Shown here in pieces: positions 10,847 through 20,236 of a stretch of 64,000 nucleotides of DNA. This DNA is from Mycobacterium decipiens. Lineage in GTDB: Bacteria > Actinomycetota > Actinomycetes > Mycobacteriales > Mycobacteriaceae. The first letter of the stretch is position 1; the number at the start of each line of letters is the position of its first letter. Where the stretch lies: NCBI RefSeq assembly GCF_963853665.1, contig NZ_OY970459.1, forward strand, positions 4,092,001 through 4,156,000, in the 5' to 3' direction. The position numbers and the translations under genes are program-made. The notes beneath the pieces are model-generated. The model was given only the letters and a program-made list of their open reading frames with translations, did no database searches and had not been told where the DNA came from.

Positions 10847-12874
10847 CTAATTCCCGGGTACGCCCAGGGCGGCCGCGAGTTCGGCTGCACTGGTCACCGG
10901 TAGGTCGCAGACTCGTCCACGGCATACGTATGCGGCGTCGACGCCGGCCACCCGGTCCCGACCGACCAGCGGCGCCGACGAGCCCTCCGCGCCGCCGATG
11001 ACGATCGCCCCGCCCGGCGCCAGCCGGCGCGCGTCGGCGAGCAACGGCGATTGCGCCCCGTCACCGGCGACCGCTATTTGCAGCGGTCCGCGCACCGCGG
11101 CTTCGGCCACGGCCAACCAATGTCCGGCGGAGCGGGGCGCACGCTCCAGCAGCACCGCATGTGCGCGCAGCGTGTCGGCAGCCACCTGCAAATACCGCTC
11201 GGCGCGTGGGCCGTCGACCAGGTGCGCGGCGGTCAGCAGTGCTTCGGCGATCGAAGACGCCCCCGACGGCGTCGCCCCGTCCAGCGGGTCGGCGGGCCGC
11301 AGCATCAGCCGCTCGGCATCGTCGGCGGTGTCGAACCAACGGCCCGGGCGCTGCGGATCGCCGAAGTGCTCCAGCGCGGTATCCAGCAAGCCGGCGGCCG
11401 CGGTCAGCCAGGCCTCCTCGGGCCTCAGCTGGTAGAGCGCCATCAGCCCGGTGGCCAGCATCGCGTGGTCCTCCAGGATGGCGGCGCTGTCGCCGACCAC
11501 TCCGCCCAGGCTGGCGCGCCGCAGCCGGCCCTCGACAACGTGCAGGTCCAACAGCGCCGTCGCGCATCGCTGCGCCGCTCGAGCCAACTCGGGTGCCGCT
11601 AGGGCCACACTGGCCTCGGCCAGCGCGGTTATCGCCAGACCGTTCCAGGATGTGACGACCTTGTCGTCGCGTCCGGGCTGCACCCGGGTGAGTCGCGCCG
11701 CCAACAGCTCCGCGCGGATCCGCTCCAGCCGCCCCGCGTCGTCCGGATCTGCGGGCAACTGCAACACCGACGCCCCGTGTTCGAACGTGCCCGACTGGGT
11801 GACCGCGAAAACCTCTGCCGCCCAACGTCCGTCGTCGTCTCCGAGCACCTCGGTCAGCTGCGCCGGCGTCCAGACATAGGTCGAACCCTCGCGGCCGTCG
11901 GCGTCGGCGTCCAGCGACGAGACGAACAAGGTGGCGTCGGTCAGCTCGTCGAGCAGAAAGCGCGCGGTCTGCGCTGCGACCCGGCGGGCCAACCGATCCC
12001 CGGTCCGCCGGGCCCAGTGCGCATAGGCACGCAGCAGCAGGGCGTTGTCGTACAGCATCTTCTCGAAATGCGGTACCACCCACGCATTGTCGACGCTGTA
12101 CCGGGCGAAGCCACCGGCTAGTTGGTCATAGATCCCGCCACGGGCCATCGCGCTGCCGGTGCGCGACACCGCGGGTAGCGCCGCCGACGATCCGGTGCGC
12201 TCGTAGTTGCGCAGCAGCGCTTCCAACAACGCCGACGGCGGGAACTTGGGCCCGGAGGAGGCCTGAGCGCCGAAACCACCGCGAACGGTATCTTCGTCAC
12301 GAAGCACGACCGCGACCGCGTGGTCACACAGCTCCGGCGCCACTTCGGGACCGCCGCCGGGTAGCCCCGACACCATCGAGCGCAATTCGCCCGCGATATG
12401 GTCGGACGCTTCCTCGACGTCGGCGCGGCGTTCGCGCCAGGTGTCGGATATGGCCGAAAGCAGTTGCAGGAAACCTGCTTTCGGGTAGTACGTGCCGCAG
12501 AAGAACGGCCGGCCGTCGGGAGTGAGAAAGCACGTCATCGGCCAGCCGCCCTGCCCGGTGAGCGCGACGGTGGCGTTCATGTAGACCGCGTCGATGTCCG
12601 GCCGTTCCTCGCGATCCACTTTGATGCAGACGAACCCCTCGTTCATCGCGGCGGCCACCTCGTCATCTTCGAACGATTCGTGGGCCATCACATGACACCA
12701 GTGACACGCGGCGTAGCCGACGGACAGCAGGATCGGCACATCGCGCGCGGCCGCGTTGGCCAGCGCCTGCGGGGTCCATTGCTGCCAGTGCACCGGATTG
12801 TCGGCGTGCTGGCGCAGATACGGGCTGGTGGCCAGCGCGAGGGTATTCGTTCCCGCCGAATCAGCCGGACTCAT
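10847..12874 (-). CDS. Thioredoxin-fold DUF255 / spermatogenesis-associated protein 20-like protein (Rv1084-like)
   Basis: 675 residues. The N-terminal third is a DUF255 thioredoxin-like domain with the redox motif CHWC (Cys57 and Cys60) in VGYAACHWCHVMAHESF. The rest resembles an alpha/alpha-toroid of the N-acylglucosamine-epimerase type, including VWTPAQL and WFDTADDAERLMLRPAD. The YyaL/SSP411 family has no well-defined reaction. The start follows the M. tuberculosis N-terminus. It overlaps the end of the Rv1083 homologue by 14 bp, so mca, Rv1083 and this gene form one overlapping minus-strand operon, which suggests a link to thiol metabolism. Confidence 0.88.
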   Translation of the reverse strand: MSPADSAGTNTLALATSPYLRQHADNPVHWQQWTPQALANAAARDVPILLSVGYAACHWCHVMAHESFEDDEVAAAMNEGFVCIKVDREERPDIDAVYMNATVALTGQGGWPMTCFLTPDGRPFFCGTYYPKAGFLQLLSAISDTWRERRADVEEASDHIAGELRSMVSGLPGGGPEVAPELCDHAVAVVLRDEDTVRGGFGAQASSGPKFPPSALLEALLRNYERTGSSAALPAVSRTGSAMARGGIYDQLAGGFARYSVDNAWVVPHFEKMLYDNALLLRAYAHWARRTGDRLARRVAAQTARFLLDELTDATLFVSSLDADADGREGSTYVWTPAQLTEVLGDDDGRWAAEVFAVTQSGTFEHGASVLQLPADPDDAGRLERIRAELLAARLTRVQPGRDDKVVTSWNGLAITALAEASVALAAPELARAAQRCATALLDLHVVEGRLRRASLGGVVGDSAAILEDHAMLATGLMALYQLRPEEAWLTAAAGLLDTALEHFGDPQRPGRWFDTADDAERLMLRPADPLDGATPSGASSIAEALLTAAHLVDGPRAERYLQVAADTLRAHAVLLERAPRSAGHWLAVAEAAVRGPLQIAVAGDGAQSPLLADARRLAPGGAIVIGGAEGSSAPLVGRDRVAGVDAAYVCRGRVCDLPVTSAAELAAALGVPGN

Positions 12875-13166
12875 CGGCAGGTCCCGGTGGTCGGGTAGAG
12901 CCGTTGCGGTTGGTGCCGGGGAGCTTGTGATCAACCTCGTCAATCGCGTCCGTGCCCTCGTCGGCAGCCTGATCGAGTTCGGGGTTGTCCCGGTCGAAGG
13001 ACTTGGGAACCTTCTTCAGTTGGCGGTTCATCGACCGCACCAGGAACAAGGTGGCGATCACCAGAAGCACCACAACCAGCAAACCCACTGGGCTGGCTTT
13101 GCCGAAATCGGGTCCGGTGTTACGGGGTCCGCCGTCAGCAATCACGCTGAGCAGAATGCGGTTCAC
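12861..13166 (-). CDS. Small single-TM membrane protein (Rv1083-like)
   Basis: 101 residues from a GTG that overlaps the mca stop by 4 nt (GTGA), a typical coupled start. One hydrophobic helix, [19 protein letters not shown], lies at about residues 25-43. It is followed by a basic segment [20 protein letters not shown] and an acidic, low-complexity cytosolic tail. No catalytic motif is visible. The conserved position between mca and the DUF255 gene in mycobacteria suggests an accessory role to mycothiol detoxification, but that is context only. Confidence 0.82.
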   Translation of the reverse strand: MNRILLSVIADGGPRNTGPDFGKASPVGLLVVVLLVIATLFLVRSMNRQLKKVPKSFDRDNPELDQAADEGTDAIDEVDHKLPGTNRNGSTRPPGPADESG

Positions 13167-14029
13167 GGCGCGATCCCGGCGAACAGTTCGATCTCCGGCA
13201 GGCGCACGGGGATACGCGAGCGAGCCAACTCGAATTCCTCGGTCGGCCATAGCCGCTCCTGCCACGCGAGCGGAGCGGCGAAGAATTCGGCATTCGGGTC
13301 GATCTGGGTGGCGTGCGCGCGCAGCGCATCATCACGCTGGCCGAAGTATTTCGAGCACTCGACGCGCGTCGTCACCCGGCCCGCAAGAAGGTCGTGGTCG
13401 GGGTCCCAGTACGCCAGCCATTTTTCGAACGGGCCGCGTTCGCCGTGCCGAGCGAACTCGTCTTGCAGCATCTGCATCCGTTCCCGCAGGAAGCCGTGGA
13501 TGTAGTACAGCTTGGACACCGCCCAGGGCTCACCCGCGTCGGGAAAGCGACAATAGTCACCCGCCGCCTCGTAGGCGGCCACCGAAACCTGGTGGCAGCG
13601 AATGTGGTCGGGATGAGGATAGCCGCCATTCTCGTCGTAGGTGATCATCACCTGCGGCCGAAACTCGCGCACCACCCGCACCAGCGCCTCGGTGGACACC
13701 TCCAGCGGTACCCGCGCGAAGCAGTCCTCCGGCAGTGGTGGCGGCAGATCCCCCTTGGGCAGCCCGGAGTCGACGAAGCCCAGCCAGGTGTGCTCGACGC
13801 CGAGGATCGCGGCCGCCTTGGCCATCTCGTCACGGCGGATCTCGGCGATGTGCCCATGCACGTCAGGCAGGTCCATCGCCGGGTTGAGAATTTCGCCGCG
13901 TTCGCCTCCGGTCAAGGTCACCACCAGCACGCGATGCCCCTCGTCGGCATAGCGGGCAAGGGTGGCGGCGCCCTTACTGGACTCATCATCGGGGTGGGCA
14001 TGCACCGCCATCAACCGCAATTCGCTCAC
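13163..14029 (-). CDS. mca: Mycothiol S-conjugate amidase
   Basis: 288 residues, the M. tuberculosis Mca length, starting with a GTG. The PIG-L/LmbE zinc motif AHPDDE lies at residues 11-16 (His12 and Asp15 as zinc ligands), with a further conserved histidine in GGYPHPDHI. The enzyme hydrolyses mycothiol S-conjugates, releasing mercapturic acids for export and recycling glucosaminyl-inositol. MshB is the close relative; length and the strong match to Mca favour Mca. First gene of the three-gene overlapping operon and divergent from the DUF4307 gene. The 93-bp divergent spacer contains TATAAT at 14081-14086. Confidence 0.94.
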   Translation of the reverse strand: MSELRLMAVHAHPDDESSKGAATLARYADEGHRVLVVTLTGGERGEILNPAMDLPDVHGHIAEIRRDEMAKAAAILGVEHTWLGFVDSGLPKGDLPPPLPEDCFARVPLEVSTEALVRVVREFRPQVMITYDENGGYPHPDHIRCHQVSVAAYEAAGDYCRFPDAGEPWAVSKLYYIHGFLRERMQMLQDEFARHGERGPFEKWLAYWDPDHDLLAGRVTTRVECSKYFGQRDDALRAHATQIDPNAEFFAAPLAWQERLWPTEEFELARSRIPVRLPEIELFAGIAP

Positions 14030-14122
14030 GTGCCCCCTTGTCGGTCCGGCTGGTCGCCCCCTCAAGCCTATAAGTGACCCTATAATTCCAGTTTCTCGAA
14101 CCGTTGCATCCCGAACCCAGGC

Positions 14123-14557
14123 ATGACCCAGACTCCCATTCCGCGACCGGATACCCGCTACGGACGCCGGCGACTGTCCCAACGAGGACGTCGCCGGGTC
14201 GCGATTGCCCTAGCGGTGCTGGTCGTCGCGGCCGGCGTCGTGATCGCGGTCATCGGCTACCAACGCATCGGCACCAGCGCCGTCACCGGTTCGCTTGCGG
14301 GCTATCGACTGATCGACGCCGAGACGGCATCGGTGACGATCAGCGTGACGCGTGCCGACCCGTCCCGACCGGTGGCCTGCATCGTGCGGGTTCGGTCCAA
14401 AGACGGCAGCGAGACGGGCCGACGTGAGCTGCTGGTCCCGCCGTCGCAGGCGGCCACCGTGCAGGTGACCACGACGGTGAAATCCAGCAAACCGCCGGTG
14501 ATGGCAGACGTATACGGTTGTGGCACAGACGTGCCCGCCTACTTGCGCCTCCCGTGA
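14123..14557 (+). CDS. DUF4307 membrane-anchored protein (Rv1081c-like)
   Basis: 144 residues. After a basic leader ([14 protein letters not shown]) there is one TM helix, [20 protein letters not shown], at about 26-45. A predicted extracytoplasmic beta-rich domain with two cysteines (CIVRVRSK and YGCGTD) follows. The architecture and DUF4307 assignment match Rv1081c. Its function is unknown. It sits between mca (divergent) and greA (220 bp downstream, same strand). Confidence 0.85.
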   Translation: MTQTPIPRPDTRYGRRRLSQRGRRRVAIALAVLVVAAGVVIAVIGYQRIGTSAVTGSLAGYRLIDAETASVTISVTRADPSRPVACIVRVRSKDGSETGRRELLVPPSQAATVQVTTTVKSSKPPVMADVYGCGTDVPAYLRLP

Positions 14558-14776
14558 CCTCCACAACAAATACCGAACTGCGAATATGACGTCACCGATC
14601 GTTTGCGCGGTGGTAACATGGACCGATGCACGGTCCTGCTGGGACCGTGTATTGCTGCATTAACGGCCGTGAGCCCAACGGAACGGCAGCAACCCGGGGT
14701 GGGACCAGATATCCGCGACACGGGATCCGAAACTTTCCCGAATACGCGGAAACGACAACATGAGGAGCGCGACGAG

Positions 14777-15271
14777 ATGACGGACACTCAGGTGACCTGG
14801 TTGACCCAGGAGTCACATGACCGACTCAAGGCCGAGCTCGACCAGTTGATCGCTAATCGTCCGGTCATCGCCGCCGAAATCAACGACCGCCGCGAGGAGG
14901 GTGACCTGCGCGAGAACGGCGGATACCACGCCGCCCGCGAGGAACAGGGCCAGCAAGAGGCCCGCATCCGCCAGCTGCAGGATCTGCTCAGCAACGCCAA
15001 GGTCGGCGAAGCACCCGAGCAGTCCGGCGTCGCGTTGCCCGGTTCGGTGGTGAAGGTCTACTACAACGGCGACAAATCGGACAGCGAGACGTTCCTCATC
15101 GCCACCCGCCAGGAAGGCGTCAGCGACGGCAAGCTCGAGGTCTACTCGCCGAACTCACCGCTCGGCGGCGCCCTGATCGACGCCAAGGTCGGCGAGACGC
15201 GCAGCTACCTGGTGCCCAACGGCAGCACCGTCAAAGTCACGTTGGTCAGCGCGGAGCCGTATCACTCCTAG
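14777..15271 (+). CDS. greA: Transcription elongation factor GreA
   Basis: 164 residues, the mycobacterial GreA length. The N-terminal coiled coil (about 5-75) contains the tip acidic residues within [20 protein letters not shown]. The C-terminal FKBP-like domain ends in [11 protein letters not shown]. GreA inserts its coiled coil into the RNA polymerase secondary channel and stimulates cleavage of backtracked RNA. The start ATG follows GAGGAG; an in-frame ATG at 14618 would add an unlikely extension. There is a 219-bp untranslated stretch between the DUF4307 stop and this start. Confidence 0.95.
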   Translation: MTDTQVTWLTQESHDRLKAELDQLIANRPVIAAEINDRREEGDLRENGGYHAAREEQGQQEARIRQLQDLLSNAKVGEAPEQSGVALPGSVVKVYYNGDKSDSETFLIATRQEGVSDGKLEVYSPNSPLGGALIDAKVGETRSYLVPNGSTVKVTLVSAEPYHS

Positions 15272-15287
15272 GGCGCTGCGCCGCCGA

Positions 15288-16466
15288 CTAGCCCAGGGCC
15301 TGCTCGAGATCGCCGAGCAGGTCGGCAAGGTCCTCGATACCGACCGAAAGCCGCACCAGGTCGTCGGGCACCTCCAATTGCGAACCGGCCGTCGATGCGT
15401 GCGTCATGGCACTGGGATGTTCGATTAGCGACTCCACCCCACCCAGCGATTCGGCCAGGATGAAGACGCGGGTCTTGGCACACAGATCCTCGGCCGCGCG
15501 GCGGCCGGCACGCATCCGCACCGAAACCATGCCACCGAAGCCGCGCATCTGTCGCGCGGCAATCTCATGTCCGGGGTGACCGGGCAGACCGGGATACAGC
15601 ACCGAACTCACCGACGGATGATCAGCGAGGAATTCCGCTATGGCAAAAGCATTTTCGCTGTGTCGCTGCATCCGCAGCACCAAGGTCTTCAGACCGCGCA
15701 TGGTCAGGTAGGCATCGAACGGGCCGGGCACCGCGCCGGCGCCATTCTGTAGGAAGGCGAACGCTTCGTCCAGCTCTTGGTCGTTGGTGACCAGCGCACC
15801 CCCCACCACGTCGGAATGCCCGCCGATGTACTTGGTAGTCGAGTGCAACACGACATCGGCGCCGAGCTGCAACGGCTGCTGCAACGCCGGTGAGGCAAAA
15901 GTGTTGTCCACCAACACCTTTACCGACTTATCAACGCTCGGCTGGGCCGCGATTTCGGCAATGCCCGCGATATCGGCGATCGACAGCAACGGATTGGTCG
16001 GCGTCTCCACCCAGATCAGCCGGGTGCGCGGGGTAATGGCGGCAGCCACCGCATCCGGGTCGGCAAGCCGCACCGGCGTGTACTGGATATCCCACCGGGT
16101 GAACACCTTGTCTATCAACCGGAATGTGCCGCCGTAGGCGTCATCGGGAATGACGACGTGGTCTCCGGGTCGCAACATCGCCCGCAGAGCGCAGTCGGTG
16201 GCGGCCATCCCGGAACTGAACGCCCGCGCGAAGGTACCCTCCTCGACGGCCGCCAGCGAGGCCTCCAATGCGGCCCGGGTGGGGTTGCCGGTGCGGGCGT
16301 ATTCGAATCCACCGCGCAGACCGCCAACACCGTCCTGGGCGAAGGTGCTGCTGGCATAGATCGGCGCGTTGACGGCCCCGGTCGCCGGGTCCGGGCGGTA
16401 GCCGGCGTGGATGGCTCTGGTGGCCAGTCCAGTGATTCCCTGGTGTCCCTTGCGGTTTTCGCTCAT
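15288..16466 (-). CDS. metB: Cystathionine gamma-synthase/lyase (MetB)
   Basis: 392 residues of the Cys/Met metabolism PLP family. The PLP lysine is K212 in HSTTKYIGGHSDV. Cofactor-binding SSGMAA (84-89) and the Tyr of YARTGNPTR (57-65) are present. It acts in transsulfuration between O-acylhomoserine or cystathionine and cysteine; direction in vivo (MetB versus CGL) cannot be told from sequence. It ends only 16 bp from the convergent greA stop. It is the last gene of the minus-strand run lipU-cbs-pra-metB, and with cbs it makes a reverse-transsulfuration pair. Confidence 0.92.
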   Translation of the reverse strand: MSENRKGHQGITGLATRAIHAGYRPDPATGAVNAPIYASSTFAQDGVGGLRGGFEYARTGNPTRAALEASLAAVEEGTFARAFSSGMAATDCALRAMLRPGDHVVIPDDAYGGTFRLIDKVFTRWDIQYTPVRLADPDAVAAAITPRTRLIWVETPTNPLLSIADIAGIAEIAAQPSVDKSVKVLVDNTFASPALQQPLQLGADVVLHSTTKYIGGHSDVVGGALVTNDQELDEAFAFLQNGAGAVPGPFDAYLTMRGLKTLVLRMQRHSENAFAIAEFLADHPSVSSVLYPGLPGHPGHEIAARQMRGFGGMVSVRMRAGRRAAEDLCAKTRVFILAESLGGVESLIEHPSAMTHASTAGSQLEVPDDLVRLSVGIEDLADLLGDLEQALG

Positions 16467-16493
16467 CGATGACCAGCCTAGTAGCGGGCACCG

Positions 16494-16519
16494 CCCTGGC
16501 CGCGCATTCGCGGCCAGGG
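16494..16519. terminator. Hairpin between pra and metB
   Basis: An 11-bp perfect stem (CCCTGGCCGCG with its complement) closes on a CATT loop, 28 bp upstream of metB and 49 bp past the pra stop codon on the minus strand. There is no T-tract, as usual in mycobacteria. A weaker stem follows closer to pra. Confidence 0.5.
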
Positions 16520-16567
16520 TGGCGCGTTGCTAATCACTCACTTGCACAGTGAGTTTGCATCTCCCGA

Positions 16568-17302
16568 TCAGATCGGCAGGCAAACCGTCGTCATGATCTT
16601 GTCCGCCAAGGTTTGCCGTTTGGCGTCCCACAGCGGGAACAGGAACCCGATGTAGCAGATGATCGCGTCGACGAAGTGGGCCAGCTGACGAACCACCGAC
16701 ATCCCGAAGCCGATTGGCTGCCCAGTGGTCTCGCTGACCACCTTGAACTTCAGCACCGACTTGCCGATGCTCGATCCGGTGGTGCCCTGGCGATAGCCGT
16801 AGTTCCAGACCAGGTAGACCAACCCAGCCAGCGACAGCAACCACTGCGCCAACTGGCCGATCATCGAAGGCTGGGACACGCAGAACTGACCGACGTCGTA
16901 CTGACTGATATCGGTGACGCACGACGACGTCTGAGTGACCAGCATGATCACCCAACCGATGCCGACGACGGCGACGTAGGGAGCCCAGTCGATAAGTGCG
17001 GCCAGCACCCGGGTAATCCACGGTGTGTACGACTCGGCCGGCAGGGTACGAATTGCCGGTCCGGGCGGGGGTGGCGCGTAGCCGCCGGCCGACGGAGGAG
17101 GCGGCGGGTAGGAACCGCCGTCGGGCAGTGGGGGCGGCGGGTTGCCACCCGCGACCGGCGGCGGAGGAGGCGGGGGATATCCACTGCCGCCGGGCGGCGG
17201 CGGAGGTGGCTGGAAGCCACCGGATGGCGGCTGGGGCCCACCGGGTGGTTCAGGCGGCGGGGAGGACGGCGGGTAGGACCCGCCGGGCGGCTGTTCGGTC
17301 AT
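16568..17302 (-). CDS. pra: Proline-rich antigen, RDD-family membrane protein
   Basis: 244 residues. Residues 1 to about 85 are Pro/Gly-rich with repeated YPPPPP and GGxxPPP units. The C-terminal 150 residues form an RDD domain with helices around DWAPYVAVVGIGWVIMLV and QLAQWLLSLAGLVYLVWNYG. A Cys pair (SSCVT and QFCVS) lies in the outer loop. It corresponds to the 36-kDa proline-rich antigen Pra/Rv1078. The role is unknown beyond antigenicity in leprosy. The ATG five codons into the longest frame was chosen because it reads MTEQPP as in the family. Confidence 0.92.
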   Translation of the reverse strand: MTEQPPGGSYPPSSPPPEPPGGPQPPSGGFQPPPPPPGGSGYPPPPPPPVAGGNPPPPLPDGGSYPPPPPSAGGYAPPPPGPAIRTLPAESYTPWITRVLAALIDWAPYVAVVGIGWVIMLVTQTSSCVTDISQYDVGQFCVSQPSMIGQLAQWLLSLAGLVYLVWNYGYRQGTTGSSIGKSVLKFKVVSETTGQPIGFGMSVVRQLAHFVDAIICYIGFLFPLWDAKRQTLADKIMTTVCLPI

Positions 17303-17484
17303 CGGCAAACCTTCCACTGAGGGTTAGCTGAACTAGGCGGCACTACAGTACCTGAGGACCGGGCTCGCGGGAACGACCGGTCGTGAGTTGCGTCACAGGG
17401 TGAATCGGGCGGTGTCCCACGACCTGTTCGCACCAGCAACCCGCCGTAATTGTTTGTAGCCGAACTAGATTGCGGCGCGATCGC

Positions 17485-18879
17485 CTACCGTCGGCTCGAT
17501 CCCTCCGACAAAAAGCCCAACAGGTCGTAACGGGTAATGACCCCAACCGGCTTGCCTTCCTCCACCACCATTAACGCATCCCAATCACGCAACGCCTTGC
17601 CGGCCGCACTGACCAATTCGCCGGCACCGATCATCCGCAGCGGCGGGCTCATGTGCTGGGACACGGCGTCGGCCAACTTGGCGCGACCCTCGAAGACGGC
17701 CGAAAGCAGTTCGCGTTCCGAGACGCTGCCGGCGACCTCGCCGGCCATCACCGGCGGCTCTGCGCCGACGACCGGCATCTGCGACACCCCGTACTCGCGA
17801 AGAATCCCGACGGCGTCGCGCACGGTCTCCGACGGATGGGTGTGCACCAGGTCGGGCAGCGCACCGGACTTGCGGCGCAACACATCCCCGACCGTGGACT
17901 GCTCGGCCGACCCGTCGAGGCGGCTGCGCAGGAACCCATAGGACGACATCCACGCGTCGTTGAAAATTTTCGACATGTAGCCGCGGCCGCCGTCCGGCAA
18001 CAAGACGACGATCAGCGCGTCGGGTCCGGCTTCCTCGGCGACCTTCAGCGCGGCGACCACCGCCATTCCGCACGACCCGCCGACCAACATCGCCTCTTCG
18101 CGGGCCAGCCGCCTGGTCATATCGAACGAGTCGGAGTCGGACACCGCGATGATCTCGTCGGGCACGCTCGGGTCGTAGGCCGCCGGCCAGAAATCCTCGC
18201 CGACCCCCTCAACCAGATAGGGCCGGCCGCTACCGCCCGAATACACCGACCCCTCCGGGTCGGCACCGACGACGCGTACCCGCCCCCCCGACACCTCCTT
18301 GAGGTAGCGGCCGGCGCCAGAAATGGTGCCGCCCGTGCCGATTCCGGCCACGAAATGAGTGACCTTGCCATCGGTATCGGCCCAAATCTCCGGGCCGGTG
18401 GTGGCGTAGTGGCTGGCCGGTCCCGCCGGATTGGCGTACTGGTCGGGTTTCCAGGCACCGTCGATTTCTCGGACCAACCGGTCGGACACGCTGTAGTAGC
18501 TGTCCGGGTCGTCGGGCGGCACCGCCGTCGGGCACACCACCACCTCGGCGCCGTACGCCATCAGCACATTGCGCTTGTCCTCGCTGACCTTATCCGGGCA
18601 GACGAACACGCACCTGTACCCACGGTGCTGTGCGACCAAGGCAAGGCCGACACCGGTATTGCCCGACGTGGGTTCGACGATGGTGCCGCCCGACTTCAAC
18701 TGCCCGCTGGCCTCGGCGGCGTCGATCATCTTCGCCGCGATCCGGTCCTTGGAGCTGCCGCCAGGGTTGAGATATTCGACCTTCGCGGCCACGGTTCCGG
18801 CCCCGTCTGGCACGACGGAGTTGAGCCGAACTAGTGGCGTGCCGCCGATGAGGTCACTGAGGTGTTGCGCTATCCGCAT
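17485..18879 (-). CDS. cbs: Cystathionine beta-synthase
   Basis: 464 residues, as Rv1077. The PLP lysine is K44 in NPGGSSKDR. The phosphate-binding loop GTGGT (GIGTGGTISG) and the substrate motif TSGNTG are present. A tandem CBS domain pair occupies about residues 335-460. The enzyme condenses serine and homocysteine to cystathionine, feeding metB for cysteine synthesis. It lies between lipU (59 bp upstream) and pra. There is no N-terminal haem domain, as in other bacterial forms. Confidence 0.94.
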   Translation of the reverse strand: MRIAQHLSDLIGGTPLVRLNSVVPDGAGTVAAKVEYLNPGGSSKDRIAAKMIDAAEASGQLKSGGTIVEPTSGNTGVGLALVAQHRGYRCVFVCPDKVSEDKRNVLMAYGAEVVVCPTAVPPDDPDSYYSVSDRLVREIDGAWKPDQYANPAGPASHYATTGPEIWADTDGKVTHFVAGIGTGGTISGAGRYLKEVSGGRVRVVGADPEGSVYSGGSGRPYLVEGVGEDFWPAAYDPSVPDEIIAVSDSDSFDMTRRLAREEAMLVGGSCGMAVVAALKVAEEAGPDALIVVLLPDGGRGYMSKIFNDAWMSSYGFLRSRLDGSAEQSTVGDVLRRKSGALPDLVHTHPSETVRDAVGILREYGVSQMPVVGAEPPVMAGEVAGSVSERELLSAVFEGRAKLADAVSQHMSPPLRMIGAGELVSAAGKALRDWDALMVVEEGKPVGVITRYDLLGFLSEGSSRR

Positions 18880-18938
18880 GCGTTCATGGTCTCAAGCGCC
18901 TTCCGGCCGCGCGCACGCGCTCCTGCCGCAGCGCGGAA

Positions 18939-20006
18939 TCAGCCGGTGGCCTCGCGGATGTACTGTCCGATCTGACGCAGCGAGCGGATCGCCTCGGGCA
19001 CCATCGGCGCTGCGACCTGAAAGTCGTGGACCTGGCCCGGCCAGACACGGACCTCGGCCGGCACCCCGGCGGCCGCCAGTTTGGCCGCCGCCAACTGTGC
19101 GTCATGCAGCAACACCTCGGAGCCCGACACGTGAATCAGCGTCCGCGGCAGGCCCGGTGTGATGTGCTCCAAGGGCTCATAAAGCTCTTCGCGTTTGCCG
19201 TCTACCTTGTTCTTGGCGGCCGCGCTAGCAACCAACGCGTCGAGCGCATCGAAGGCTCTCGCCGGGAACATCGCGTCGGTCTTGATGTTGGGATGCGCCT
19301 GCTTATCCTTCTTTGCTAGCTGCAGCAGTGGCGAGATCGCGACCAGAGCCGCCGGCTCCTCTCCCACTTTCAGCAGCCGCTGCGCGAGAGCGAGCGCGAG
19401 ATACCCGCCCGCGGAATCGCCCGCCAGCACGATCTGCTCCGGGTCGTAGCCCAACAGTCTCAACCACCGGTAGCCATCGTGGCAGTCGTCGAGAGCCATC
19501 CCGATCGAGTGCTTGGGAATCAACCGATAGTTGACCGCCAGAACGGGCGAGTCAGCGAACTTGGAAAGCAGCTCGACCAATCGGCCGTGCGAGTTTGCCC
19601 CGCACGTCAGGAACGCGCCGCCGTGCAGGTACAGAACCGCTCGCCGAGTGCCGTCCGCGGGCATCACACCCGACGCACGAACCAGTTGGGCCGACGCTCT
19701 AGACAGGCGAACTGCAGTCCGAACGGTAGTTGACGCCGGGAGCAGAACCCGGGCGGCGTGGTCGACGAGACCCCACGGCCAGGGCACATGAGGAACATAG
19801 CTACCGACCGCCAATACCGGCCGGATCGCCACGCGTGACGCCAGCGCAGCTAATCGCGCAGCCACGCTTGGACCAGACTCGACGACCTCAACCGGGGCGC
19901 CGTCGCTGATCGCAAATCTGCGGGCTTCAAGTCTACGTGCCTTCAATACGTCACGCGGACGAATGACAACTCTGGGTGAGCCGGATACCTTACTGGGTGC
20001 AGTCAT
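18939..20006 (-). CDS. lipU: HSL-family lipase/esterase LipU
   Basis: 355 residues from an ATG with AGGAAG 8 nt upstream, preferred over a GTG three codons earlier that overlaps this site. Alpha/beta hydrolase of the hormone-sensitive-lipase family: oxyanion motif HGGAF (128-132), nucleophile Ser198 in GDSAGG, acid Glu297/Asp302 region in SGSEVLLHD, and base His327 in GQVHDF. The cytosolic enzyme is expected to hydrolyse short to medium acyl esters. M. tuberculosis LipU belongs to the same Lip group. Start of the lipU-cbs-pra-metB run and divergent from the GDSL hydrolase gene. Confidence 0.9.
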   Translation of the reverse strand: MTAPSKVSGSPRVVIRPRDVLKARRLEARRFAISDGAPVEVVESGPSVAARLAALASRVAIRPVLAVGSYVPHVPWPWGLVDHAARVLLPASTTVRTAVRLSRASAQLVRASGVMPADGTRRAVLYLHGGAFLTCGANSHGRLVELLSKFADSPVLAVNYRLIPKHSIGMALDDCHDGYRWLRLLGYDPEQIVLAGDSAGGYLALALAQRLLKVGEEPAALVAISPLLQLAKKDKQAHPNIKTDAMFPARAFDALDALVASAAAKNKVDGKREELYEPLEHITPGLPRTLIHVSGSEVLLHDAQLAAAKLAAAGVPAEVRVWPGQVHDFQVAAPMVPEAIRSLRQIGQYIREATG

Positions 20007-20224
20007 GCCCAACACTTCCTACGCCGTTGTAGTCCGATACAGCATGTGACGAAGCGGTTGAGCGCCCGGTTCACCTGCTCGCCGAAGCGGCCAGCCAACC
20101 CCGCGAACTTAGCTTGACAGTCCTTTTCCGTTCCAACATCCAAAGAGTCTGATTCGATACCACATTTGATCCACACCGTAACGGGTTTGTTCCTCAGCTA
20201 CCCACGAAATCGGCACAGCCGTCC

Positions 20225-20230
20225 TAAACT
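20225..20230 (+). promoter_or_regulatory. Extended leaderless promoter -10 of the GDSL hydrolase gene
   Basis: TAAACT lies six bases before the GTG at 20237, the spacing seen for leaderless mycobacterial transcripts whose first base is the start codon. No ribosome binding site is visible. It supports the GTG rather than the ATG two codons later. Confidence 0.45.
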
Positions 20231-20236
20231 GTTCGC

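Noticed and set aside
13163-14182. Extended start for mca 51 codons upstream
   Set aside because: Would cover the divergent promoter and the start of the opposite gene; family length and N-terminus support 14029.
16530-17021. Minus-strand frame overlapping pra
   Set aside because: Shadow frame of the RDD membrane domain; Pra frame has the known family sequence.
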